From an uncultured Bacilli bacterium (GTDB lineage: Bacteria > Bacillota_I > Bacilli_A > RF39 > UBA660), in assembly GCA_934096235.1 (NCBI GenBank), contig CAKOLO010000001.1, positions 186,001 to 250,000 on the forward strand: a stretch of DNA of 64,000 nt. The letters run 5' to 3'. The notes beneath the pieces were generated by a model. That model ran no database searches. It had not been told where the DNA came from and saw nothing but the letters and a program-made list of their open reading frames with translations. Position 1 is the first letter of the stretch; the number at the start of each line of letters is the position of its first letter. The position numbers were made by a program, and so were the translations under genes. Positions 17,596-26,580 of this stretch are shown here, piece by piece.

Positions 17596-17637
17596 ATTAA
17601 CCCCTCTTAATGTGCTATATTATAACATATTTTATTC

Positions 17638-17663
17638 AAAAAGAAAAGAGTTAGTACTAACTC
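17638..17663 (-). terminator. Intrinsic terminator of the ruv operon
   Basis: Minus-strand hairpin GAGTTA-GTAC-TAACTC (17648-17663) followed by TTTTCTTTTT. It overlaps the stop codon of the 17657 gene. Confidence 0.85.
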
Positions 17664-18019
17664 CTTTGATTAGAAAATACGGTTATATAAGTGATTAATG
17701 ATTCTATATCAGAATCTTCTAATATATGAGAAGAATACTTTTTACCAGCAATTATATAATAACCACCTAAACATTTATATTCTCCATAATCTTCTTTATA
17801 ATTTTTTAATTTCTTTTTAAGTTCCTTATATTTATTTAAAACATTTTTATATTCTTCGTAAGATAAAAAAGTCATTTTTTCTTCTCCAATAACTATACCT
17901 ATATTATAAAAAGCAATTCTAACTGGGATAGGACCATTAGTTCCAGTTGAACATAAATTTTCACTACTATAAACAAAAGAAGGATTATTAAAATATAAAT
18001 ATATTCCAAAAGCCAACAC
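17657..18019 (-). CDS. Small unknown membrane-anchored protein, possibly starting at AUA
   Basis: Not recognised. The first conventional start in frame is GTG at 18017-18019 (120 residues), but it has no ribosome site and would cut into the hydrophobic segment. AGGAG at 18067-18071 instead stands five bases before an in-frame ATA (18059-18061). Starting there adds 14 residues (SKKRKIIILLIIIV) and gives a proper basic start and transmembrane segment. After the membrane segment comes an outer part with two Cys, a Lys-rich helix (about 65-85) and a Tyr-rich stretch. It is the last gene of the ruvA-HAD-ruvB operon. Coding sense is likely; the start is uncertain. Confidence 0.65.
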   Translation of the reverse strand: MLAFGIYLYFNNPSFVYSSENLCSTGTNGPIPVRIAFYNIGIVIGEEKMTFLSYEEYKNVLNKYKELKKKLKNYKEDYGEYKCLGGYYIIAGKKYSSHILEDSDIESLITYITVFSNQRS

Positions 18020-18069
18020 AATTATTATTAATAAAATAATTATTTTCCTTTTCTTACTTATAAAAACTC

Positions 18070-19083
18070 CTATTCAATATCGAATAAAGTTCTTTGATTA
18101 TTTATTTTAAATTCTCTATATGCTTTTTCAGTTATTATTCTTCCTCTGCTAGTTCTCTTGACATAGCCTTCTTGAAGCAAAAATGGTTCTATAACATCTT
18201 CTATAGTAGTAGCTTCTTCCCCAATAGATGACGCAATACTTTCAATACCTACTGGTCCACCATTGAATTTTTCAATAATACTCATTAAATATTGAACATC
18301 AGCTATATCTAAACCAGATTCATTAATTTTAAGTCTTGTAAGAGCCTTCTTAACTAGTTCAAGTGTTATTACTCCATTTCCTTCAACTAAAGCAAAATCA
18401 CCTACTCTTTTAAGAAGTCTATTTGCTATTCTTGGAGTTTTTCTACTTCTAATAGCTATTTCATGAGCAGCATCTTCTTCAATTTCTAAATCAAGTACTC
18501 TAGCACTTCTCTTAACTATCTCAGCTAGTTCTTCATCACTATAAAATTCAAGCTTACACATAATACCAAATCTATCTCTTAAAGGAGCACTTAAGTCACC
18601 ACTACGAGTAGTTGCCCCAATTAAAGTAAATGGTGGTAAATCTATCTTGATACTACGACTTTGTCCTTCTCCTCCAATAATAATATCTAGTTTAAAGTCT
18701 TCCATTGCACTATATAAAATTTCTTCTATATATCTTGGAATTCTATGTATTTCATCAATAAATAAGACATCGTTTGGTTCAAGAGTTGAAAGTATAGCAG
18801 CTAAATCTCCACTCTTTTCAATAGTAGGTCCACTAGCAGTCTTAATATTAGTACCAAGTTCATTTGCTATTATATGAGCAAGAGTTGTTTTACCTAAACC
18901 AGGAGGGCCATATAAAAGAACATGATCTAAATTAGTACCTCTTAGTTTAGCAGCTTTTACAAATACCTTAATATTTTCTTTAACATCACTTTGCCCAATA
19001 TACTCATCAAAAGAATCTGGTCTAATCGTCTTCTCAAATGCATCAGCTTCTAGTTCATGATTAGTAACAATTCTCTCATCCAT
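18070..19083 (-). CDS. ruvB: Holliday junction branch migration ATPase RuvB
   Basis: Motor of the RuvAB complex. It has 337 residues, normal length, with Walker A GPPGLGKTT at about 60, Walker B LFIDEIHR, sensor GATTRSGDLSAPLRDRFG, and the C-terminal winged helix with GGPVGIESIASSIGEE and QEGYVKRTSRGR. It is preceded by a HAD-family gene (eight-base overlap, ATGGATGA) and by ruvA, so the ruv genes form one operon with an insertion between them. No ruvC appears here, as is usual in Firmicutes. Confidence 0.98.
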   Translation of the reverse strand: MDERIVTNHELEADAFEKTIRPDSFDEYIGQSDVKENIKVFVKAAKLRGTNLDHVLLYGPPGLGKTTLAHIIANELGTNIKTASGPTIEKSGDLAAILSTLEPNDVLFIDEIHRIPRYIEEILYSAMEDFKLDIIIGGEGQSRSIKIDLPPFTLIGATTRSGDLSAPLRDRFGIMCKLEFYSDEELAEIVKRSARVLDLEIEEDAAHEIAIRSRKTPRIANRLLKRVGDFALVEGNGVITLELVKKALTRLKINESGLDIADVQYLMSIIEKFNGGPVGIESIASSIGEEATTIEDVIEPFLLQEGYVKRTSRGRIITEKAYREFKINNQRTLFDIE

Positions 19084-19660
19084 TATACTTTTCCTCTATA
19101 TATTTTTCTACTTCATTCCAATTATTTACTCTTGTAAATCTATTTTCTTCCTTATTATAATCATTAGTAAATAATAATACATCTATTCCTTCTTCACTAA
19201 CTTCTTCGCAATGACTCTCTTTATCATCTATAAATAATGTAACTTTTTCTTGTAAACACTCATCTACCTTACTACCAGTATCTACATATATCTTATCGTA
19301 TTTTACTCCTTCAGCATCTAGCCAATCCTTAGTTAGTTTAAATGGATCTTTTATATATTTAGCTTTTCTAAAAGATATAATAACAATTTTAGCACCTAAA
19401 TCATGCATTTTATTTATTACTCTCTTAGCATCTTCCTTTATTTCAGCTCCACCCATTATATATTCAAGTCTTTCTTTAAAAAATTGTCCTTTCATTTCAG
19501 GAGCCCAACCAAGCATATCATTAAATTCATACGCTTTTACATCTTTTACTCCAGTTCCACCTAAAACCTCTTTATCATATTTATCAGCTTCAACTATAAT
19601 TCTTTCATTAGTAGAACATATAGTATCATCCATATCAATTCCAATTACTAAATCTTTCAT
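19076..19660 (-). CDS. HAD-superfamily 5'-nucleotidase (NT5C-like)
   Basis: 194 residues starting VIGIDMDDTICS, the DxDxT nucleophile motif of haloacid dehalogenase phosphatases. Motif II is the Ser in AKIVIISFRKAK and motif III/IV is VTLFIDDKESHCEE. Overall layout matches deoxyribonucleotide 5'-nucleotidases of the NT5C type (FFKERLEYIMGGAEI). The exact substrate cannot be read from the sequence. It lies between ruvA and ruvB, overlapping ruvB by eight bases and ending in TGA. Such placement is unusual and could link nucleotide clean-up to DNA repair, or be chance. Confidence 0.8.
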   Translation of the reverse strand: MKDLVIGIDMDDTICSTNERIIVEADKYDKEVLGGTGVKDVKAYEFNDMLGWAPEMKGQFFKERLEYIMGGAEIKEDAKRVINKMHDLGAKIVIISFRKAKYIKDPFKLTKDWLDAEGVKYDKIYVDTGSKVDECLQEKVTLFIDDKESHCEEVSEEGIDVLLFTNDYNKEENRFTRVNNWNEVEKYIEEKYNG

Positions 19661-19669
19661 TCTTACTCC

Positions 19670-20221
19670 TTACTTCAATAATAATTTTAAAGCCTCTTTA
19701 ATTTGACTCTCTATATTTAAAGTCTTATCAACTTTAATAACAACGTTCTTAATATCAGCTGGTTTATATCCTAAAGCTTCAAGTGCAAGTACTAATTCAT
19801 CTGTACTATTATTAACATCATTTTCACTCATAACAAGTTTTCCCTTTAAATCAAGTATGATTTGTCTTGCCACTTTTTCACCAATCTTAGGAAATTTCTT
19901 AAGATATAAAACATTTTCTCTATCTATTGCATCTACTATACCATTTATTGATCCAGTTGCTAGTATAGGCATAGCCATTTTAGGACCCAGTCCTTTAACA
20001 CTAATTAATTTTAAGAAAAGTTCTCTCTCATCTTCAGTTGTAAAACCATATAACACATTTTCATCTTCTCTTATATGATTATATACATAAGCAGTAGACT
20101 CTTCTCCCTCTTTAAATTTATATGGATTTGGTGTATATATTTTATATCCAACTCCATTACAATCAATTACTACATAATTAGCTACTGTACGAGTAACTAA
20201 CCCTTTTATATATTCAAACAT
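19670..20221 (-). CDS. ruvA: Holliday junction DNA helicase subunit RuvA
   Basis: Binds four-way junctions and loads RuvB. The 183 residues start MFEYIKGLVTRTVANYVVIDCNGVGYKI (OB fold), followed by the helix-hairpin-helix pair (LFLKLISVKGLGPKMAMPIL, LYLKKFPKIGEKVARQIILDLKGK) and the C-terminal RuvB-binding domain. The start at 20221 was chosen over an ATG seven codons upstream because AGAGG lies eight bases before it and it matches the family N-terminus. First gene of the ruv operon. Confidence 0.96.
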   Translation of the reverse strand: MFEYIKGLVTRTVANYVVIDCNGVGYKIYTPNPYKFKEGEESTAYVYNHIREDENVLYGFTTEDERELFLKLISVKGLGPKMAMPILATGSINGIVDAIDRENVLYLKKFPKIGEKVARQIILDLKGKLVMSENDVNNSTDELVLALEALGYKPADIKNVVIKVDKTLNIESQIKEALKLLLK

Positions 20222-20251
20222 AACATCATCCTCTAAAAACAATTATAACAT

Positions 20252-20279
20252 ATAAAAAGTGATTTATGAAACCACTTTA
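20252..20279 (-). terminator. Weak terminator after the sigma factor gene
   Basis: Minus-strand AAAGTG/CACTTT pair (20256-20261 and 20273-20278) with an 11-base loop and a short T-run. Its end position between sigH and ruvA supports the role; the stem is weak. Confidence 0.5.
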
Positions 20280-20878
20280 TCTAATTCTTTATATTTTCTT
20301 TTAATCCTAAATAAACTATTTTCTATATACTTAGTATCTTTATCTATAAGTGATGCAATTTCACCATTACTAAGTCCTTTAAGTCTAAGTTCAAATATCA
20401 CAAGTTCACTTTTACTAAGTTTACTTTTTAGTTTATCTATTAATTCTATTTCTTCTTCACTATTTAACAATAGTTTATTTGGTTCATAGCTTTCATCTTT
20501 AAGTACTTCATAATAATTGTCTCCACTATCATCAAATATTTTATCAAGAGAATATGACTGATTAAGTATTCTATTCTTTTGTCTAAATGTTTGTCTAATC
20601 GCAGATATTATATTAGCTCTTATACAAGCACTCGCATAAGTATAGAAAAGTACATCTTTACTTGGATTATATGATCCTATTGCATTCATAAGTCCTATTA
20701 ATCCCTCTTGATATAAATCAGCTACTTCTACTCCAACTATATTATATTCTTTTAAATATTCTTTAAGTATATTTAAAATACAATTTTTATATTTTTTTAT
20801 TATGAGTGTAGTTGCTTCTTCATTATTTTCGCAAGATAAATATATAAGTTCATTATCATTAAGTTCTTTATAATCCAT
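20264..20878 (-). CDS. Sigma-70 family factor, SigH (Spo0H)-like
   Basis: 204 residues. Region 2 reads VADLYQEGLIGLMNAIGSYNPSKDVLFYTYASACIRANIISAIRQ; next comes a SigH-like linker (NRILNQSYSLD, where SigH has NSYVSLD) and region 4 with LSKSELVIFELRLKGLSNGEIA. It follows rlmB directly (AGAGG, nine-base gap), the same order as rlmB-yacP-sigH in Bacillus, which supports the SigH identity. SigH directs early sporulation and stationary-phase genes. With SpoIVA also encoded here it suggests a sporulation programme. It could instead be a housekeeping-type alternative factor. Confidence 0.8.
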   Translation of the reverse strand: MDYKELNDNELIYLSCENNEEATTLIIKKYKNCILNILKEYLKEYNIVGVEVADLYQEGLIGLMNAIGSYNPSKDVLFYTYASACIRANIISAIRQTFRQKNRILNQSYSLDKIFDDSGDNYYEVLKDESYEPNKLLLNSEEEIELIDKLKSKLSKSELVIFELRLKGLSNGEIASLIDKDTKYIENSLFRIKRKYKELDKVVS

Positions 20879-20886
20879 AAATACCT

Positions 20887-21585
20887 CTATTTATATTTCA
20901 TTATTTCATATATAAATATTCCAGCAGCAACTGAAGCATTTAACGAATTTATTTTACCTTTCATAGGTAAAGAAACTATCTCATCACATGAATTACTTAC
21001 TATTTGTTTAAGTCCATGTCCTTCACTACCAATTACTATACATGTTTTACCACTATAATCTATTTTACGATAATCTTTTCCTTTCGCATCGCTTCCATAC
21101 ACCCAATAACCTAAATCTTTAAGTTTTTTAATAGTATTATGTAAATTAACTACTTCTACTATTTTAACATTTGATAAAGCACCACTAGAAGTTTTATATA
21201 CAGTACTATTAACTGATACACTTCTATTTCTAGGAATAATTATATAGTCAACTCCAGCACATTCACTAGTTCTAATAATTGCTCCAAAGTTATGTGGATC
21301 TTCAAGTGAATCCAACATAACCACAAAGTTAGCATCTTTGTCTTCTTCAATAGTTTTAATATCATAATAATGAAATTCTTCTATATCCATAGCTATACCT
21401 TGATTAGTAGAACTACCACACATCTTATCTAATTTATTCTTATCAATATGAAACTTTTTAAGACCACGTTTATCTATTTTATTAAGTATTTCTTCATCTT
21501 TATAATTATTATCAAGAAATACTTTATATATTTTAATCTTTCCATTTAATATTTCATTTACTACATTTCTTCCATATACTAACAT
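20887..21585 (-). CDS. rlmB: 23S rRNA 2'-O-ribose methyltransferase, SpoU/TrmH family
   Basis: 232 residues starting MLVYGRNVVNEIL, the N-terminal substrate-binding domain of RlmB. The knotted SPOUT domain has motif 1 LDSLEDPHNFGAIIRTSECAG, motif 2 CIVIGSEGHGLKQIV and motif 3 PMKGKINSLNASVAAGIFIYE. RlmB-type enzymes methylate G2251 of 23S rRNA. The ATG at 21585 has GGAGG five bases before it; the longer reading has no better site. Its position before a SigH-like gene is the conserved Firmicutes order. Confidence 0.92.
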   Translation of the reverse strand: MLVYGRNVVNEILNGKIKIYKVFLDNNYKDEEILNKIDKRGLKKFHIDKNKLDKMCGSSTNQGIAMDIEEFHYYDIKTIEEDKDANFVVMLDSLEDPHNFGAIIRTSECAGVDYIIIPRNRSVSVNSTVYKTSSGALSNVKIVEVVNLHNTIKKLKDLGYWVYGSDAKGKDYRKIDYSGKTCIVIGSEGHGLKQIVSNSCDEIVSLPMKGKINSLNASVAAGIFIYEIMKYK

Positions 21586-21632
21586 AATATCCTCCAAAGG
21601 TATTTATATTTTATTTAGTTTATTATTTATTG

Positions 21633-22025
21633 TCAACTTGATTTTAATTTTTTAAGACACATTTTTATTAAATTAGTAAACACTAATATTAATATGCAAA
21701 ATACATTTATCATAAAGAATGAAAACACTCCAAAAGTAAGTGTAATATTACTTAAGTCTTCACTAACTACAAAACCAACTTTATCACTAAGAAAATATAC
21801 AAGTAATATTTCCAAGACTAATAGCAAGAATAAACTAATTATTATTTTATAATCTATTTTAGATTTTCTATTCTTAATAAGTAAATATATATAATATAAA
21901 AAGAATAGTATTATCATAATTAACAATGATAACTCTATCTTATCAGTAAAACATAATATCAAAAACGGTATTATATTGCAAACTATTACAAGTAATATAT
22001 CAAGTACTAATATTTTATTTTTCAT
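21633..22025 (-). CDS. Unknown small membrane protein with four predicted transmembrane segments
   Basis: Not recognised. 130 residues, almost entirely hydrophobic, with segments at about 8-27, 32-50, 62-82 and 98-122 and basic linkers (KNRKSKID). It overlaps the end of trxB by 11 bases, so it is probably translated with trxB. No soluble domain and no conserved motif are visible. Confidence 0.65.
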   Translation of the reverse strand: MKNKILVLDILLVIVCNIIPFLILCFTDKIELSLLIMIILFFLYYIYLLIKNRKSKIDYKIIISLFLLLVLEILLVYFLSDKVGFVVSEDLSNITLTFGVFSFFMINVFCILILVFTNLIKMCLKKLKSS

Positions 22026-22905
22026 GTGTTATGTCTTTCTTAAGTGATAAAGCAGCAATACACCCATCACTACAAGCAGTCACTATTTGATATATATCTT
22101 TTTTTATGATATCCCCGCAAGCATATATATAAGGTATTTTAGTTCTCATAGATTCATCTACTTCTATATAGCCTTTATCATCAGTAATATCTAAGTCTCT
22201 CATAAATGCAGTATCTGCTTGATATCCATAATATATAAATACTCCATCACACTTAATAGTTTCTCCATTATTAAGTTTAACTCCACTAATAAATTTTTCT
22301 CCTAAAAAATCTATTACTTCTTTGCCACAAATAATTTCAATATTTTTTTCTTTCGCAGTATTTACCAATACTTCACTAGCACTTATTTCATTTCTAACTA
22401 TAATTTTAACACTTCTAACTATATCACTAAGATATATTGCTTCTTCAAAAGCAGAATCACCTGCTCCTAACACAACTATATCCTTATCTTTATATAATGA
22501 AGCATCACATATAGCACAGTAACTAATACCTTTACCAATATATTTTTCTTCATTTAATATTCCACTCTTACGAGGTTTTCTTCCAATTGCTATTATTACA
22601 CCTTTAGTTTTATATTCACCCTTAGTTGTAGTAACCAACTTATAATCATTAAAATCTTTAATAGAAACTACTTTTTCACGTTTAAAATTAATATTATTTC
22701 TTCTTACTTGATTATACATAGATACTGCTAAATCACTACCACTAATACTACCAACACCTAAATAATTTTCAACAATACTAATTTTATTTAAAAGACCACC
22801 AGGCATACTCTCATCTAATAATAAAGTATTAAGACCACCTCTAGAAGAATATATAGATGCGCTCATTCCCGCAGGCCCACTACCAATAACAATAGTATCA
22901 AACAT
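22015..22905 (-). CDS. trxB: Thioredoxin reductase
   Basis: FAD- and NADPH-dependent enzyme that reduces thioredoxin (trxA at 5630). 296 residues: FAD site VIGSGPAGMSASIYSSR, redox-active CAICD at about 132-136, NADPH site VVLGAGDSAFEEAIYL and the C-terminal FAD motif YACGDI. The active-site pair reads CAIC instead of the common CATC, a tolerated change. AGGAGG precedes the ATG. It follows lgt in an operon, an arrangement also found in other Firmicutes. Confidence 0.95.
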   Translation of the reverse strand: MFDTIVIGSGPAGMSASIYSSRGGLNTLLLDESMPGGLLNKISIVENYLGVGSISGSDLAVSMYNQVRRNNINFKREKVVSIKDFNDYKLVTTTKGEYKTKGVIIAIGRKPRKSGILNEEKYIGKGISYCAICDASLYKDKDIVVLGAGDSAFEEAIYLSDIVRSVKIIVRNEISASEVLVNTAKEKNIEIICGKEVIDFLGEKFISGVKLNNGETIKCDGVFIYYGYQADTAFMRDLDITDDKGYIEVDESMRTKIPYIYACGDIIKKDIYQIVTACSDGCIAALSLKKDITHEK

Positions 22906-22913
22906 ATATCCTC

Positions 22914-23726
22914 CTAGAATCTAATCTCTTCTTCTTGCTTATTATAAAGTTCATCTAACTTAGGTTTTCTACTTTGAATAAATTGAATAATTAAACCAAT
23001 AACAAACATTAAAATACTTATTACTTGTGCAATTCTGACATTACCAGCCATTAAAGCATCAGTTCTAAACATCTCAATAAAGAATCTAGCTACTCCATAC
23101 CACATCATATAAAATGCAACTAATTGTCCATCTTTAATATACTTCCTACGTCTTAAAAATAATGATAAGAAGAATCCTAACAAACACCATAATGATTCAA
23201 AATAGAACATAGGTAAATGATAAGCACCATTAATAAACATATTATCTATAACAAATTGAGGTATTATCTTCATATCAACTAATTGTTCATATGTAACTAT
23301 TGTTCCATATGCTTCACCATTCATAAAGTTTCCCCATCTTCCAATAGCTTGTCCAAGTAATAAAGCAGGCACTATTATATCTAGTATTTTACCAACTCTA
23401 ACATTATACTTTTTACAATAAATTATTATAGTTATCGCACCAAATAATAAACCACCATGTATTGCTAAACCACCTTTCCATACTTGAAGTATCTCAAGAG
23501 GATTAGACATATAATAATCTAAATTAAATGCAACATAGTAAAGCCTTGCACCAATAATTGCAAATATTAAAGTCCAAAACATCATATTAAACATAAATTC
23601 TTTTTTGATTTTAAATCTTTTACTCTCACTTAATATTAAAAAATAACCAATTATAACAGCAAAAGCTATTAATGCACTATACCATCTAATCTCAAAACCA
23701 CCAATATTAAATATAACTGGATTCAT
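22914..23726 (-). CDS. lgt: Prolipoprotein diacylglyceryl transferase
   Basis: Adds diacylglycerol to the lipobox Cys of prelipoproteins at the membrane, for example the one encoded at 15843. 270 residues, seven predicted transmembrane segments, with the signature GRWGNFMNGEAYG at about 140, HGGLLFG and the C-terminal RFFIEMFRTD. The start overlaps the upstream stop by one base (TAATG). No lspA lies in this window. Confidence 0.96.
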   Translation of the reverse strand: MNPVIFNIGGFEIRWYSALIAFAVIIGYFLILSESKRFKIKKEFMFNMMFWTLIFAIIGARLYYVAFNLDYYMSNPLEILQVWKGGLAIHGGLLFGAITIIIYCKKYNVRVGKILDIIVPALLLGQAIGRWGNFMNGEAYGTIVTYEQLVDMKIIPQFVIDNMFINGAYHLPMFYFESLWCLLGFFLSLFLRRRKYIKDGQLVAFYMMWYGVARFFIEMFRTDALMAGNVRIAQVISILMFVIGLIIQFIQSRKPKLDELYNKQEEEIRF

Positions 23727-24166
23727 TATCTCTTACCTACTTTCATTGTTATCATTTGATCTAGCAACATTCTCATACCACTAATAAATATAGCAATAAT
23801 AAATGTACTAAAGAAACCACTTACTCCAAAAGAACTACCCATTAGAATATCACATAATTTAAGTATTATCATGTTCACTACAGGATAAGCAATTCCAAAT
23901 GTAAGTACACTAAGTGGAAGTGTCCAATATACAAGTACTGGCTTAATAGTTGAGTTTAGTAAACTTAATATTAAAGCTGCAATAATTGCATAAAAGAAAT
24001 TCTCTACATATATTCCCCTAAATAGATTACTAGCTATTACCAATACTATCGCATACACTACTATTCCTACTGCAAAAGTGACAAAATCACCATTGCTTGG
24101 AGTATACTTTTTGTTACTACTCTTTTCACTAACATTATCAATCTTATAAATTTTTCCTTTACTCAT
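23726..24166 (-). CDS. YvlD-like (phage holin 4_2) membrane protein
   Basis: 146 residues with four hydrophobic segments in the pattern of the YvlD/phage-holin-4 superfamily: NFFYAIIAALILSLLNSTIKPVL, then WTLPLSVLTFGIAYPVVNMIILKLCD. Despite the name these are usually chromosomal membrane proteins and not phage lysis proteins; their role is unclear. The ATG at 24166 was chosen for the GGTGA before it; several in-frame ATGs upstream lack a ribosome site. Coupled to lgt by TAATG. Confidence 0.75.
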   Translation of the reverse strand: MSKGKIYKIDNVSEKSSNKKYTPSNGDFVTFAVGIVVYAIVLVIASNLFRGIYVENFFYAIIAALILSLLNSTIKPVLVYWTLPLSVLTFGIAYPVVNMIILKLCDILMGSSFGVSGFFSTFIIAIFISGMRMLLDQMITMKVGKR

Positions 24167-24201
24167 TTTCTTCACCATTATCATTATAATATAATTTATA
24201 T

Positions 24202-24227
24202 CAAAAGAAAAGAGCATTTATGCTCTT
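24202..24227 (-). terminator. Intrinsic terminator after the coiled-coil gene
   Basis: Minus-strand hairpin AAGAGCA-TAAA-TGCTCTT (24210-24227) followed by TTCTTTT. It overlaps the end of the 24218 gene. Confidence 0.83.
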
Positions 24228-25588
24228 GACTCAACACTTTCATGTTTTTTAGTTTCAATTTGTTCAAATATTTTAATGTATTCATCATTGACTTCATCTA
24301 TCATTTGACTTCTAGTCTTAAGAGAATCAACAATTTCAATTTTACCACCTTTACTTGCTATAAATTTAGAAGAATATGTATCAAGTTTACTAAGTAATTC
24401 TTTTATATTATTAACTCCTTCATTATATACTTCTCTTGATATAGCATTTCCACCTATCTTACCATCTTTATGTTTATTTTTAAATGCCGCATATCCCCCA
24501 GTTAAATTAAATGCTGTTAAAGATGCTAATAAATCATCCTTCATAGATGCAAGTTCTCTATCTTCACCAATAACTGAATTCAATAGATTTTTATACTTTC
24601 TAATAGAAATCTCACACACTTTTTTATATGTTTGACTTTCTGTATCAATAAATTCAATACCATTTTCCTTTGATTTTTCTTCTTCTATTCTTCTAAATTC
24701 TTTATATATTTTAGAATCTAATTCATTAAATTTTAAATCTCCTAAAGTACTCACAAGTTCATTTAATTCACTACTAAACTCCTTAGCATTTAAACTATAC
24801 GACTTTAATGGAACTATATCAGGTTTAGAACAAGCAGCATCTTCCATACTTTCAATAACCGAAATCTTACTTATTGCTTCAGGACCTAATATTCTAGTTA
24901 CCACATCTTCCCTTTGCTCACATAATTCATAAATAGCATTACTTAAATACTTAGCTTTAGGACTTCCTTGAGTATGTTTAAATAACTCACTTTTAAGCAT
25001 TTGAATCTTCTTGCTAGTCATATAAATAGTTTTAATATCAATATCACTTAAGTATTGATTAACATCTTTAGAAGGAACTTCTTCTTTCTTTTCTTCTTTA
25101 ACTGGAGTAACAGGTTTCACTTCACCAATAACTACATTTTCACTCTTTTCATCAGTATCAACTCTAGATAATGATTTATTAAATACATTTATTAATTTAT
25201 CATAGCAATTAATAATAGGAGTAATTTTTCTTGCCTTAGTAACAATTTCATTTAACTCGCTTATACTCCTACCACTATTACTAGCATTAACATATTCTTG
25301 TTTTAATGAAATAAACTCTTTATATAATCTTTCTCTTTCATTAGTTAATCTTTGAAGTTCATTTTTAACTTCTTCTATACTAGTAAACTTAACAATAATA
25401 TCATTAGATTTGCCAAATAAACTATATTGCTTATATAAGTCATCAAATTTAACTTTAGCTTTTCTATGTTCACTTCCAGAAGAAAGAGAATTAAGTTTAT
25501 CCCTTAATTCTACTAATTCATTATACATAGGCATCATTATTGCTCTAATACCAGTATTAATATCTTTAATAGTCTCCATATCCTTCAT
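24218..25588 (-). CDS. Unknown cytoplasmic helical/coiled-coil protein
   Basis: Not recognised; 456 residues. It has no signal peptide or transmembrane segment. It is almost wholly helical and charged, with coiled-coil-like stretches at about 10-60 and 75-135, a Lys/Glu/Pro linker (about 165-180, VKPVTPVKEEKKEEVPSK) and further helices to the end. The start at 25588 (ATG after AGAGGTGG) is preferred to the GTG three codons upstream, which overlaps that site. It is a single-gene unit. Confidence 0.7.
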   Translation of the reverse strand: MKDMETIKDINTGIRAIMMPMYNELVELRDKLNSLSSGSEHRKAKVKFDDLYKQYSLFGKSNDIIVKFTSIEEVKNELQRLTNERERLYKEFISLKQEYVNASNSGRSISELNEIVTKARKITPIINCYDKLINVFNKSLSRVDTDEKSENVVIGEVKPVTPVKEEKKEEVPSKDVNQYLSDIDIKTIYMTSKKIQMLKSELFKHTQGSPKAKYLSNAIYELCEQREDVVTRILGPEAISKISVIESMEDAACSKPDIVPLKSYSLNAKEFSSELNELVSTLGDLKFNELDSKIYKEFRRIEEEKSKENGIEFIDTESQTYKKVCEISIRKYKNLLNSVIGEDRELASMKDDLLASLTAFNLTGGYAAFKNKHKDGKIGGNAISREVYNEGVNNIKELLSKLDTYSSKFIASKGGKIEIVDSLKTRSQMIDEVNDEYIKIFEQIETKKHESVESRA

Positions 25589-25673
25589 AGAAGCCACCTC
25601 TATTATTAATCTAATATTATAATAACATAATTATATATTTATTACAAACTAAATATATAAATTTTACTATCCA

Positions 25674-25709
25674 ATAATTAAAAATAGATCACAAATTATG
25701 ATCTATTTT
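25674..25709 (-). terminator. Intrinsic terminator of mscS
   Basis: Ten-bp stem AAATAGATCA/TGATCTATTT (25682-25691 and 25699-25708) with a seven-base loop, followed on the minus strand by TTAATT. Confidence 0.8.
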
Positions 25710-26509
25710 TTCATATGAACATCCATTTGAGGATAAGGTATTTCTATACCATTCTTATCAAATTCTTTTTTAACATTTTCCATTATTCTAAAGTAAACAT
25801 CCCAATAATCACTGGTAAGAGTCCATGCTCTAAATACTATACCAATAGATGAATCTTTATGAGATTTAACAGCTATTTTAATTGGCTCATCTTTAAGAAT
25901 TTTTTCTTCATTATCAATAACTTCATTTAATACTTTTTTAACTTTATCAATATCAGAATCATAACTAACATCATATACAATATTTAACATTCTAGTTTTA
26001 CAAGCTGTATAATTTGTTATATTTGAATTTGACAATGTACCATTAGGAAGTTGTATAACAACATTATCAATCCCAACAATAGTAGTATAAAATAACGATA
26101 TTGATTTAACAGTTCCCTCTTTACCATTAGCTTCTATATAGTCTCCAATAATAAAAGGTTTAAATATAAGTAACATAATACCACCAGCAAGATTTGAAAG
26201 ACCGCCTTGAAGTGCTAAACCAACCGCAACAGCGCAAGAACCTAATATAGTTATTAATGAAGTCATAGGTATTCCAATAATACTAAGAACAGTAACAAAT
26301 AATAACAATTTCAATGAAATCGTTATAAAACTAATAACAAAACTCTTAACGCTTGGATCCTCTAGTTTACTAAATTTCTTTTCTTTTCTAAGCATTTTCT
26401 CAACTACTTTAATTATCTTATTACCAATCAATAAAATAATTATTGATATAACTAACTTAATACATAAATCAGTTCCACCTTCGATTAACTTTTCTAATAC
26501 TTTTTCCAT
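25703..26509 (-). CDS. mscS: Small-conductance mechanosensitive channel
   Basis: 268 residues with three transmembrane segments (about 15-35, 60-80, 85-110). The pore helix is Gly/Ala-rich (LGSCAVAVGLALQGGLSNLAGG), followed by the MscS beta domain KPFIIGDYIEANGKEGTVKSISLFYTTI and VIQLPNGTLSNSNITNYT. It releases solutes on sudden osmotic down-shock. AGGAG precedes the ATG. Monocistronic. Confidence 0.93.
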   Translation of the reverse strand: MEKVLEKLIEGGTDLCIKLVISIIILLIGNKIIKVVEKMLRKEKKFSKLEDPSVKSFVISFITISLKLLLFVTVLSIIGIPMTSLITILGSCAVAVGLALQGGLSNLAGGIMLLIFKPFIIGDYIEANGKEGTVKSISLFYTTIVGIDNVVIQLPNGTLSNSNITNYTACKTRMLNIVYDVSYDSDIDKVKKVLNEVIDNEEKILKDEPIKIAVKSHKDSSIGIVFRAWTLTSDYWDVYFRIMENVKKEFDKNGIEIPYPQMDVHMKK

Positions 26510-26580
26510 AACACTACTCCTAACTATATATAAATTATATCACATATTAATAGGTATTTACTAATTTTTTTATACTATTC

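Noticed and set aside
23726..24166. Phage holin, hence a prophage remnant
   Set aside because: The family name is historical; the gene is coupled to lgt and no other phage gene is near.
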